NCBI GenBank assembly: GCA_025449725.1
Contig: JANWIU010000043.1
Span: 1 to 38,139 of the forward strand
Source: Pseudobdellovibrio sp.
Lineage (GTDB): Bacteria; Bdellovibrionota; Bdellovibrionia; Bdellovibrionales; Bdellovibrionaceae
DNA: 38,139 nucleotides
Direction of reading: 5' to 3'
The translations under genes and the position numbers were made by a program. Position 1 is the first letter of the stretch. Each line of letters begins with the position of its first letter. Shown here piece after piece: positions 31,004 to 38,139 of this stretch. The notes below the pieces were generated by a model. The model did no database searches and was not told the origin of the DNA. It saw only the letters and a list, made by a program, of their open reading frames with translations.

Positions 31004-31537
31004 TTGGCTGAAGATAAAGCATCACAGACAGAGCCCGCAGCAGCCTCATCCGGTTCATCAGGTTCAAAACCATTCCTGCTCATTGGTCTAGTTGTACTTA
31101 ACATGGTCGTAGTGGCGTTTGTTGGTTACATGATTTGGAAAGGCCGTAAAATCGAGGAAGCTAAGCCCGGCATTGAAAAAGCAATTGAAGGTGAAAACCA
31201 AACTCAGGCTGAAGAGCAAGCGGCACCTGAAGATGTAGGTAAAGTTATTCCTTTAGAAACTTTTGTTGTTAATTTAGCCGGATCAAAGGGCCGCAAGGTC
31301 TTAAAAGTGAATATGGAGCTCGAAGTAAAGGGTCTTGAGGTTGAGCGTGAAATTGAAAGCCGCAAAGCCCAAATCCGCGATTTCATTATCATTATTCTTT
31401 CCAGCAAGAGCTACGAAGAAGTTTCTGTTAAAGACGGCCGTGAATCCCTGAAGACTGAGATTAAGGACAATATTAATTCGTTCTTAAGCAAGGGCAAGAT
31501 CATGAACGTTTATATTACTGAGTTTATTTATAATTAG
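31004..31537 (+). CDS. fliL: Flagellar basal body-associated protein FliL
   Basis: The 177-residue single-pass inner-membrane protein supports the stator around the motor. It has a Gly/Ser/Pro-rich cytoplasmic start, a membrane segment at about 24-46 (PFLLIGLVVLNMVVVAFVGYMIW), and a periplasmic FliL domain with LETFVVNLAG, RKVLKVNMELEV, RDFIIIILSSKSYEEV and the end IMNVYITEFIYN. The start is TTG at 31004 with a strong GGAGGA 5 bases before it; no ATG fits the domain. It is the first gene after the sigma-54 promoter and opens an operon of nine flagellar genes. Confidence 0.94.
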   Translation: MAEDKASQTEPAAASSGSSGSKPFLLIGLVVLNMVVVAFVGYMIWKGRKIEEAKPGIEKAIEGENQTQAEEQAAPEDVGKVIPLETFVVNLAGSKGRKVLKVNMELEVKGLEVEREIESRKAQIRDFIIIILSSKSYEEVSVKDGRESLKTEIKDNINSFLSKGKIMNVYITEFIYN

Positions 31538-31579
31538 TTTGTCGGCGCTGAAAGCGCGTTTGTAAAAGAAGGAGCACGA

Positions 31580-32593
31580 ATGAATCAAATTTTGTCCCAA
31601 AGTGAAGTTGATGCCCTCCTGGCAGCGGTCACAGAAGGCGATGTGCCTGCGGGTGGGGCCGGTAGTGGCCAAGGTGGCGGCGGCAACATTAAAAATTTGA
31701 ATCAAAACGACAAGAACGTTATCTCTTACGATTTAACGAGTCAGGATCGTATTATCCGTGGCCGACTTCCGCAACTGGAAGTTATCTACGAAAAATTTAT
31801 GCGTTCTTTCCGCGTTTCGTTATCTGCGGCTTTACGTAAGATTGCATCGATTACTTTAACATCTACTGAATTTTTAAAATTCGGTGAGTTTATCAATACT
31901 TTACCAATCCCAACTTGCATGAGCGTTCTGCGTTTCAATAATCTTCGCGGTTCTGCGATTTTTGTTATCGAAGCGAAGTTAGCCTATGCACTGGTGGATT
32001 CATTCTTCGGTGGTGCGGACCGTCCTTACGCAAAGATTGACGGTAAGGAGTTCACACCAATCGAACTTCAAATTGTTAAAAAAGTTGTGGAATTGGCGAT
32101 CAATGACCTGGAAATTTCTTGGTCAACTATTGAAAAAATCGATTGTTCGTTTCAGCGTACTGAAATCAATCCTCAGTTCGTGGGTATCGTGCCGCCAACA
32201 GATGTCGTTATTGCATCGACATTTGACGTAGAATTAGAGCAGGCTTCCGGAACAATCGCGATTGTTATTCCTTATTCAACGATTGAGCCGATCAAACAAA
32301 AGTTATCTACCGGTTTCCAGGTGGAGTCGGATCAAACAGATAAGAAGCTTTGGACATCTATTATTAAAGAACAGCTTTTAGAAACTGACGTTGATATCAA
32401 AGTAAACTTAGGTGAGACAGAAGTGAAATTAAGAGATCTGATGAACTTGAAAGTCGGCGACGTCATTCCTTTGACTCAGGACTCTTCTGGTGAGCTGGAT
32501 GTTCAAGTTGAAAATGTAAAAAAATTTAAAGGTTACTACGGCGTGCATCACGGTACGGTAGCCATGCAAATCACAAGACAAATAGAAAAGTAG
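31580..32593 (+). CDS. fliM: Flagellar motor switch protein FliM
   Basis: The 337-residue C-ring protein opens with MNQILSQSEVDALLAA, the CheY-P-binding peptide, followed by a Gly-rich linker, the middle CheC-like domain (about 45-235, with RLPQLEVIYEKFMRSFRVSLS and SFFGGADRPYAKIDGKEFTPIE) and the C-terminal SpoA/FliN-like domain (about 250-337, VKLRDLMNLKVGDVIPLT). It connects chemotaxis output to rotor reversal. GGAGCA precedes the ATG by 5 bases and a 42-base gap separates it from fliL. Confidence 0.97.
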   Translation: MNQILSQSEVDALLAAVTEGDVPAGGAGSGQGGGGNIKNLNQNDKNVISYDLTSQDRIIRGRLPQLEVIYEKFMRSFRVSLSAALRKIASITLTSTEFLKFGEFINTLPIPTCMSVLRFNNLRGSAIFVIEAKLAYALVDSFFGGADRPYAKIDGKEFTPIELQIVKKVVELAINDLEISWSTIEKIDCSFQRTEINPQFVGIVPPTDVVIASTFDVELEQASGTIAIVIPYSTIEPIKQKLSTGFQVESDQTDKKLWTSIIKEQLLETDVDIKVNLGETEVKLRDLMNLKVGDVIPLTQDSSGELDVQVENVKKFKGYYGVHHGTVAMQITRQIEK

Positions 32594-32603
32594 GGAGATT
32601 TAT

Positions 32604-32978
32604 ATGTCTAATGATCCAATGGATAAGATTGCGGACCAGTTAAACGAACTCAGCGAAGGAATGGAATCCTCGTCAGCGGGCAGCTCTGGCCGTGTTGGCG
32701 GTGGTGGCGGTGTTAAAGACCGTAACCTGGATTTAATTTTAGATATTCCACTGAAAGTAACGGTGGAGCTAGGCCGTACAAAAATGCCGGTCAGTGAATT
32801 ACTGAATTTAACTCAGGGCTCAGTTATTGAGTTGGCTAAGTTAGCCGGTGAACCGATGGAAGTTTTAGTTAATGACAAGCTCATCGCCCGCGGCGAGGCC
32901 GTTGTGGTGAATGAAAAGTTTGGTGTTCGTTTGACGGATATCATTTCTCCATCTGAAAGAATTGAGCAATTAAAATGA
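32604..32978 (+). CDS. fliN: Flagellar motor switch protein FliN
   Basis: The 124-residue C-ring protein has a short helical N-terminus and a Gly-rich stretch (about 28-36, VGGGGGV), then the SpoA domain at about 42-120 (NLDLILDIPLKVTVELGRTKMPVSELLNLTQGSVIELAKLAGEPMEVLVNDKLIARGEAVVVNEKFGVRL). It forms the lower C-ring with FliM and docks export cargo with FliH. The last codons overlap the fliO start by 4 bases (ATGA). Confidence 0.97.
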   Translation: MSNDPMDKIADQLNELSEGMESSSAGSSGRVGGGGGVKDRNLDLILDIPLKVTVELGRTKMPVSELLNLTQGSVIELAKLAGEPMEVLVNDKLIARGEAVVVNEKFGVRLTDIISPSERIEQLK

Positions 32979-33631
32979 TGAAATCGTTTTTGATCGCTTC
33001 TTTTTTAATAGTCCAAACAGCATTTGCGGCGGGTGTACAATCCGAAACGCTGGCTGAGGCGAAGGCCGTGGCTTCTCCCGCTACGACCGAAGCGTCAGTT
33101 GCGCCGGCTGTAAAATTAGCTGAAGACCAAATTCCGCTGACTATCGAAACGGCAAAGAAGCCAACTGAGGGCGGATCGACAACAGCGAAGGCATTAATGT
33201 CGATGGCTATTGTGTTGATCTTAACCGGCAGCGGATTTTATTTTGTAAGACGCTATAAATTTTCAAACACGATCAATAAATCGAATATGCAGATCAAAGT
33301 ATTGTCTCAACATTACTTGGGTCCTAAAAAGAGTCTGGCCATTATTCATGTTGCGGGCGAATCGATTTTAGTTGGCGTAACGGATCACAATATTTCAATG
33401 ATTAAATCATTGTCGTTAATCGATGATGAGGTTCCTGCGGCACTTCCAAATAATTTCGGCCAAACTATGGCGAAGGTTGAAGAAGGTTCAGCAGACACAA
33501 TTCCGACTAAACCCGGCGCAGGACAAGGTTCTGCAGCAACAGTTCCGGTAGAATTAGATGAAGAATTTTCTTTTACTAACGTAACTGAAACAGTTAGCAA
33601 GAAACTGAGATCAATGCGGAGTTTTTCGTGA
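32975..33631 (+). CDS. fliO: Flagellar export protein FliO
   Basis: The 218-residue protein has an N-terminal hydrophobic segment resembling a signal (MMKSFLIASFLIVQTAFAAG), a periplasmic linker, a membrane segment at about 70-88, and the FliO domain in the cytoplasm (NMQIKVLSQHYLGPKKSLAIIHVAGESILVGVTDHNISMIKSL). FliO assists assembly of the FliP ring. The extended start and the acidic, Ala/Pro-rich tail (about 160-200) make it longer than enteric FliO (about 120). It overlaps fliN and, at GTGA, fliP. Confidence 0.85.
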   Translation: MMKSFLIASFLIVQTAFAAGVQSETLAEAKAVASPATTEASVAPAVKLAEDQIPLTIETAKKPTEGGSTTAKALMSMAIVLILTGSGFYFVRRYKFSNTINKSNMQIKVLSQHYLGPKKSLAIIHVAGESILVGVTDHNISMIKSLSLIDDEVPAALPNNFGQTMAKVEEGSADTIPTKPGAGQGSAATVPVELDEEFSFTNVTETVSKKLRSMRSFS

Positions 33632-34371
33632 AATTTATTAAATGGTTCGCACCACTATTGGTTTTGGTAGCCGGTTCATTTGCATTTGCGCAAGTAACAC
33701 TGCCAACAGTTAATATGGGGTTTAAGACGACACAGAATCCGACCGAAGTGGTTAATGCAGTTAAGATGGTTTTGGTTTTGACAGTTTTAACTTTGGCGCC
33801 GGCCATTTTAATCATGATGACGGGTTTTACCCGCATTTTGATTGTTCTTTCATTCTTACGCCAGGCAATGGGCGTTCAGCAACTGCCGCCAAACCAGCTT
33901 CTGGTGGGGCTTTCATTGTTTTTAACATTTTTTGTCATGGGCCCGGCTTTTACAGAAATTAACCAAAAAGCCGTGCAACCGTATCTTAGTGGTAATCTAA
34001 GCCAGGATTTGGCGATAGATAATGCCCTGGCGCCACTGCGCCGTTTTATGTTTACGCAGACGCGTGATCAGGATTTAGGACTATTTGTAAAATTAGCAAA
34101 AATTTCACAACCGAAAACACGTGCAGACGTGCCAACAATCGTTTTGGTTCCCGCTTTTATTGTATCTGAACTGAAAACTTCCTTCATGATCGGATTTATC
34201 ATTTTCTTACCTTTTTTAATAATCGATATCCTCGCGGCGAGTGTCTTAATGGCGATGGGTATGATGATGGTCCCGCCGATCGTAATCTCGCTTCCATTTA
34301 AAATTATGCTTTTTGTTCTGGTTGACGGCTGGTCGCTGTTGATCGGCTCAATGGTTAAGAGCTTTGGGTAA
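33628..34371 (+). CDS. fliP: Flagellar type III export gate protein FliP
   Basis: The 247-residue protein starts at GTG (33628) overlapping the fliO stop by 4 bases. It has a cleavable signal (about 1-21, ending FAFA) as is characteristic of FliP, then LAPAILIMMTGFTRILIVLSFLRQAMGVQQLPPNQLLVGLSLFLTFFVMGP and, near the end, LLPFLIIDILAASVLMAMGMMMVPPIVISLPFKIMLFVLVDGW: the invariant FliP core. Five FliP molecules with FliQ and FliR make the export pore. Confidence 0.97.
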   Translation: MKFIKWFAPLLVLVAGSFAFAQVTLPTVNMGFKTTQNPTEVVNAVKMVLVLTVLTLAPAILIMMTGFTRILIVLSFLRQAMGVQQLPPNQLLVGLSLFLTFFVMGPAFTEINQKAVQPYLSGNLSQDLAIDNALAPLRRFMFTQTRDQDLGLFVKLAKISQPKTRADVPTIVLVPAFIVSELKTSFMIGFIIFLPFLIIDILAASVLMAMGMMMVPPIVISLPFKIMLFVLVDGWSLLIGSMVKSFG

Positions 34372-34381
34372 GGGGTAAAGA

Positions 34382-34657
34382 GTGAGCGAAGAAGTTGTCA
34401 TACATTTAGGTCAGGACGCACTACGAACGCTGGCGCTTTTGTCAGCCCCGTTGCTTTTGAGCACACTGGTTGTGGGTCTTATTATCAGTATTTTTCAGGC
34501 GTTGACTCAGATCAATGAGAATACCCTGACATTCGTTCCTAAAATGGTGGTGATCGCCATCATTATTACATTAGGCGGCTCTTGGATGCTGGATGTAATG
34601 AGTTCGTACACGATTAACCTGTTCGAAAACATCGCCACCGTGGTGAGAGGACCGTAG
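34382..34657 (+). CDS. fliQ: Flagellar type III export gate protein FliQ
   Basis: The 91-residue protein has two membrane helices and reads GLIISIFQALTQINENTLTFVPKMVVI, the FliQ signature. The start is GTG at 34382 with AAGGGG 11 bases before it. It sits 10 bases after fliP and overlaps fliR by one base (TAGTG). FliQ forms four subunits in the FliP5Q4R1 gate. Confidence 0.97.
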   Translation: MSEEVVIHLGQDALRTLALLSAPLLLSTLVVGLIISIFQALTQINENTLTFVPKMVVIAIIITLGGSWMLDVMSSYTINLFENIATVVRGP

Positions 34658-35442
34658 TGATTAATTTTTCGCAGCTGAATGAAATGCAGATTTTAGCTTT
34701 CGCCCTGATTCTACTCAGGATGTCGGCTTTTACTGTTTCTGGCGCGATTTTCAATTCTACTTCTATTTCTGCACCGTTAAAGATTTTAATGTCGGTTGTT
34801 TTTACTCTCGCGGTTTTTAACCCGATCGCAACGAATGAAGTTCTGGTGAGAATCAAAGAAAGCCAGGCGGATCTACTGATGTTGGCGGGACGCGAAGTTT
34901 TAATCGGAATTTCTTTGGGGTTTGTTACACGTTTGTTTTTCTTCGCCATTGCTATGGCGGGGGAAATTGTTTCGATCGCGATGGGCCTAGGGCAGGCGCA
35001 GATGTTTAATCCGATGATGGGTTCAATGGGCAATGCCATGGAACAATTTTATGGGGTAATCGGCACATTGGTTTTTTTAGCGTTTAACGGACATCACTTC
35101 ATGATTCAAGGTGTGGTTGAAAGCTTTACTTCGGCTCCGTTAGCCGTTGCTAGTTTTCACGTCGCAACACTGGCTGAGATGGTTTATAAAGTTCAGGAAT
35201 TTTTTATTATCGGAATTAAAATTGCGGCACCATTATTGATTTCGATGACAATCGTACAGTTCGGTATCGCGCTTTTAAGCCGGGTAGTTCCGCAGATTAA
35301 TGTGTTGGTAACGACAGCTTCTTTAACTGTGGTTTTGGGATTTGTGATTATGTTTATCAGCTTACCGCTTTTGGTTATGCAGATGAACGGTATGCTGATG
35401 TTTTCAATGGATGAATTTTTTAAATTCATAAAGGCGATATAG
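34657..35442 (+). CDS. fliR: Flagellar type III export gate protein FliR
   Basis: The 261-residue membrane protein starts with GTG at 34657 overlapping the fliQ stop. It has FALILLRMSAFTVSGAIFNSTSISAPLKI, REVLIGISLGFVTRLFFFAIAMAGEIVSIAMGLGQAQMFNPMMG and the terminal-third VVPQINVLVTTASLTVVLGFVIM, all standard for FliR. It closes the pore together with FliP and FliQ. Three bases separate it from flhB. Confidence 0.96.
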   Translation: MINFSQLNEMQILAFALILLRMSAFTVSGAIFNSTSISAPLKILMSVVFTLAVFNPIATNEVLVRIKESQADLLMLAGREVLIGISLGFVTRLFFFAIAMAGEIVSIAMGLGQAQMFNPMMGSMGNAMEQFYGVIGTLVFLAFNGHHFMIQGVVESFTSAPLAVASFHVATLAEMVYKVQEFFIIGIKIAAPLLISMTIVQFGIALLSRVVPQINVLVTTASLTVVLGFVIMFISLPLLVMQMNGMLMFSMDEFFKFIKAI

Positions 35443-35445
35443 GTA

Positions 35446-36546
35446 ATGGCTGAAGATCAGGGCGAACGAACAGAAGAAGCAACGGAACAGCGGCGGGAAG
35501 ATTTCCGTAAACGCGGCCAAGTTCCTATGACACGTGAATTAAGCACGGCTGTCTTCTTTTTGGCTGCAGCCGGTATGATGTATATGGCTTCCCGATATTT
35601 TTTAACAAATGTTGTAGAGATGTTTGGACGGACAATGGGTCCGGAAATGATTTCTGCAGTTAAAAACGAAAAAATCACAAAGGTTTTAACGTTTGTCGGA
35701 TACAAGTTGTTAATTCTTGTAAGTCCAATCTTTTTGATTGCAATGGTGATCGGGGTCGTTTCTCAAGTGCTACAGACCGGTTTATTACAGGTTGAAAATG
35801 CTTTGAACCCGGACATTAACAAAATGAATCCGTTAAATGCACTGGGCAGAATCTTTTCAATGAAAGGATTCGTTGAGCTCTGCAAATCAATGCTGAAGCT
35901 TATGGTTATCAGTGGCATTTTGTATATGCTGTTGAAAGGTGAAATTAATAAAATTCCTTACCTCTCGGCTTTAAGTGTTGAGCAAATTTTAACGTATCTG
36001 GGTATGGTCATTTTCAAACTGTTGATGACGGTCGGGATCTTCATGCTGATTCTTTCTGTGGGCGATTACTTCTTTCAACGCTGGCAGCTTGAAAAAGAAA
36101 TGATGATGACCAAGCAGGAAGTTAAAGAAGAACACAAATCCCGCGAGGGTGATCCTTTGATTAAAGCCCGAATCCGCAAAGTTCAGCGTGAAATCGCGAC
36201 TCGTAAAATGATGAGCGAAGTCCCTAAAGGTGACGTGGTTATCACGAATCCGACACATATTGCCTGCGTCTTAAAATATTCAGATAAACTTCCGGCGCCG
36301 CAGTTGATTGCTAAAGGCGCGGATCATATGGCAGAAAAGATCAAGCAAATCGCCCGTGATAATAACATTCCCATTATTGAAAATAAACCTCTGGCGAGAA
36401 CCATTTTTAAAACAATGAAAATCGGGCAGGTTATTCCGCGTGAGCTTTTTGTGGCCGTAGCGGAAGTCCTTTCTTATGTTTACCGGTTACGTCGTAAGAA
36501 GAAGAAAAACAACAGCACAAATGTGCAAGCTGAGCGAGGCTTATAA
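35446..36546 (+). CDS. flhB: Flagellar export switch protein FlhB
   Basis: The 366-residue protein has four membrane helices (about 30-215), a cytoplasmic linker and the autocleaving C-terminal domain with N268-PTH (VITNPTHIACVLKY), where Asn-Pro cleavage switches substrates from hook to filament type. The N-terminus MAEDQGERTEEATEQRREDFRKRGQVPMTRELSTA is the canonical FlhB start. A basic tail (RRKKKKNN) follows. It overlaps flhA by one base (TAATG). Confidence 0.97.
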   Translation: MAEDQGERTEEATEQRREDFRKRGQVPMTRELSTAVFFLAAAGMMYMASRYFLTNVVEMFGRTMGPEMISAVKNEKITKVLTFVGYKLLILVSPIFLIAMVIGVVSQVLQTGLLQVENALNPDINKMNPLNALGRIFSMKGFVELCKSMLKLMVISGILYMLLKGEINKIPYLSALSVEQILTYLGMVIFKLLMTVGIFMLILSVGDYFFQRWQLEKEMMMTKQEVKEEHKSREGDPLIKARIRKVQREIATRKMMSEVPKGDVVITNPTHIACVLKYSDKLPAPQLIAKGADHMAEKIKQIARDNNIPIIENKPLARTIFKTMKIGQVIPRELFVAVAEVLSYVYRLRRKKKKNNSTNVQAERGL

Positions 36547-38139
36547 TGGAAGCACTGTTTTTGTTCGCTAAACGATTTGAAAAATACACCAAGAACACGG
36601 ACTTGTTCATTGCGTTTGGTGTATTAGCAATTATCGGAGTGATGATCATTCCTCTTCCGGCATTTATGCTGGATATCTCGTTAACTTTTTCTTTAGCACT
36701 GAGCTTATTGATCCTTTTAACTTCAATTTACGTTAATAAAACCTTAGACTTCTCTTCTTTCCCGTCATTGTTACTGATGACGACTTTATTCCGTCTGGCA
36801 TTGAACGTGGCAACGACACGTTTGATTCTTTCTCATGGCCATGAGGGTGCACACGCTGCCGGTGGCGTTATTCAGGCTTTTGCAAACGTTATTGTAGGAA
36901 ACAATTACGTTATCGGATTTATTATCTTCGCAATTTTGGTTGTTATTAACTTCGTGGTGATCACCAAAGGTTCGGGACGCGTTGCCGAAGTAGCTGCACG
37001 TTTCACATTAGATGCAATGCCGGGTAAACAGATGTCAATCGATGCCGAGCTAAATGCCGGTGCGATTACAGAGGTTGAAGCCCGCAAGCGCAGAAAAGAA
37101 ATCGAACAAGAAGCAGATTTTTACGGGGCTATGGACGGTGCCAGCAAGTTCGTTCGCGGTGACGCTATTGCCGGTATTATAATTACTGTTATCAACATTG
37201 TCGGTGGTCTTTTGATCGGAGTTCTGCAAAAGAATCTTGATCTAACGACTGCAGCCAAAAACTACACCATGTTAACCATCGGTGATGGCTTACTGGCGCA
37301 GATTCCAGCACTTATCATATCGACTGCAGCCGGTATTATTGTTACCCGCAGTAGCAGTGGCGAAAACATGGGTGCGGAAGTAACCGGACAGTTATTTGTT
37401 AACCCGCGTGCGATTTACATTACCGGCGGCGTATTAGCGGTTTTGGCTTTGATTCCTGGTTTGCCAACGATTCCATTCCTGACGATGGGTGGAGCATTAG
37501 GTGCATTTGCATGGGTTATCGGTCAATACAAAGCTGAGGAAATTGAAAACGTTAAGAAAAAAGCAGACGCAGAACTTCTGGCGCCGAAAAAAGAAAGCGT
37601 CGAAAGTATGTTGCCTTTGGACATGCTAGAACTTGAAGTGGGTTACGGTCTGATTAATGTAGTTGATTCTTCTAAATCCGGCGACTTACTTGAGCGTATT
37701 GCCTCTATTAGAAAACAATTTGCTTTGGATCTGGGAATAGTAGTTCCAAGCGTTCACATCCGTGACAATCTTCAATTGGCTCCGGGCGAATACCGCCTAC
37801 TGGTAAAAGGAAACAAAGTCGGCGGCGGAATGTTACGTTCTGACGCTCTATTGGCGATGGACCCGGGACAGGTTTCAGGAAAAGTGGACGGCGTTCCTAC
37901 AAAAGAACCTGCATTTGGTTTGGACGCTCTTTGGATTTCTCCTAGCCAGCGCGAAAAAGCCGAATTAGTCGGTTACACCGTTGTTGATCTTCCTACTGTA
38001 ATGGCAACTCATATTACAGAATTGATCCGTACACATGCTCACGAGTTACTGGGTCGTCAGGAAGCGGCAACGCTGATTGATAATTTCAAGAAAACTCACC
38101 CGAAAGTGGTTGAAGATTTAATTCCGGATGCATTAAGCC
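36546..38139 (+). CDS. flhA: Flagellar export gate protein FlhA (3' end outside window)
   Basis: About 531 codons are visible with no stop before the window ends; FlhA is usually about 690-700 residues, so roughly the last 165 are missing. The N-terminal membrane domain begins MEALFLFAKRFEKYTKNTDLF and holds the FHIPEP signature region (GRVAEVAARFTLDAMPGKQMSIDA, then LNAGAITEVEARKRR) and DGASKFVRGDAIAGI. The cytoplasmic domain starts after about residue 330 and binds chaperone-substrate complexes. It is the ninth gene of the operon from the sigma-54 promoter. Confidence 0.96.
   Translation, partial: MEALFLFAKRFEKYTKNTDLFIAFGVLAIIGVMIIPLPAFMLDISLTFSLALSLLILLTSIYVNKTLDFSSFPSLLLMTTLFRLALNVATTRLILSHGHEGAHAAGGVIQAFANVIVGNNYVIGFIIFAILVVINFVVITKGSGRVAEVAARFTLDAMPGKQMSIDAELNAGAITEVEARKRRKEIEQEADFYGAMDGASKFVRGDAIAGIIITVINIVGGLLIGVLQKNLDLTTAAKNYTMLTIGDGLLAQIPALIISTAAGIIVTRSSSGENMGAEVTGQLFVNPRAIYITGGVLAVLALIPGLPTIPFLTMGGALGAFAWVIGQYKAEEIENVKKKADAELLAPKKESVESMLPLDMLELEVGYGLINVVDSSKSGDLLERIASIRKQFALDLGIVVPSVHIRDNLQLAPGEYRLLVKGNKVGGGMLRSDALLAMDPGQVSGKVDGVPTKEPAFGLDALWISPSQREKAELVGYTVVDLPTVMATHITELIRTHAHELLGRQEAATLIDNFKKTHPKVVEDLIPDALS

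Noticed and set aside
1..38139. tRNA, rRNA, CRISPR, transposase or prophage
   Set aside because: Scanning by eye found no tRNA T-arm with matching acceptor, no regular direct-repeat array and no mobile-element gene. tRNAscan-SE and an IS search would settle this.

Overview
The window looks like a chromosomal segment of a flagellated, diderm (Gram-negative) bacterium, most plausibly a Bdellovibrio-like member of the Bdellovibrionota. The pointers are a mid-40s GC impression, paired flagellar blocks with sigma-28- and sigma-54-type promoters, menaquinone genes, a DUF507 pair, an outer-membrane barrel ending in Phe, and an MRP/ABCC-type full-length ABC exporter. The taxonomy is inference from gene content, not a database result. 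I saw no rRNA, tRNA, CRISPR array, transposase or prophage gene.

Layout. (1) 1-5230: late flagellar block flgN(end)-flgK-flgL and csrA-fliW, interrupted on the opposite strand by two tandem alkaline-ceramidase-like membrane hydrolases. (2) 5249-10561: an MRP-like ABC exporter, a small secreted DUF333-like protein and rmuC. (3) 10622-14859: menA-menC-menE (menaquinone), a small Cys-rich 2Fe-2S/thioredoxin-like protein and a metallo-beta-lactamase-fold hydrolase. (4) 14860-19976: a small membrane protein and a PBP1b-like peptidoglycan synthase on the minus strand, and divergently two DUF507 genes, a lysine-rich-tail/GroES-like fusion and an outer-membrane barrel. (5) 19977-22255: a long inverted-repeat intergenic element, a LysR regulator with a striking codon bias in its 3' half, and a divergent secreted protein with a good LysR box between them. 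(6) 22321-30735: a secreted Ala/Pro-rich protein, lysine 2,3-aminomutase, then a minus-strand run SPOR protein - UvrD/PcrA helicase - EamA permease; then suhB and a small secreted protein. (7) 30920-38139: a sigma-54 promoter driving fliL-M-N-O-P-Q-R-flhB-flhA, with flhA cut by the window end.

How it works together. The two flagellar blocks are the best-understood parts. fliL-flhA encodes stator/switch and export-gate components under a textbook -24/-12 promoter (early or middle class). csrA sits behind a sigma-28-like promoter (late class) next to fliW, its protein antagonist. CsrA-like GGA sites overlap the csrA Shine-Dalgarno and the flgK start codon, suggesting a post-transcriptional FliW-CsrA loop controlling hook-filament junction genes.

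The most unusual items are: the tandem ceramidase-like pair with all five zinc-hydrolase residues kept; the histone-H1-like tail fused to a co-chaperonin domain; the UvrD/PcrA gene broken by a single in-frame TAA exactly where the conserved Gln of LEQNYRS should be; the inverted-repeat element beside the compositionally odd lysR; and a minus-strand intrinsic terminator built into the coding 3' end of the metallo-hydrolase gene.
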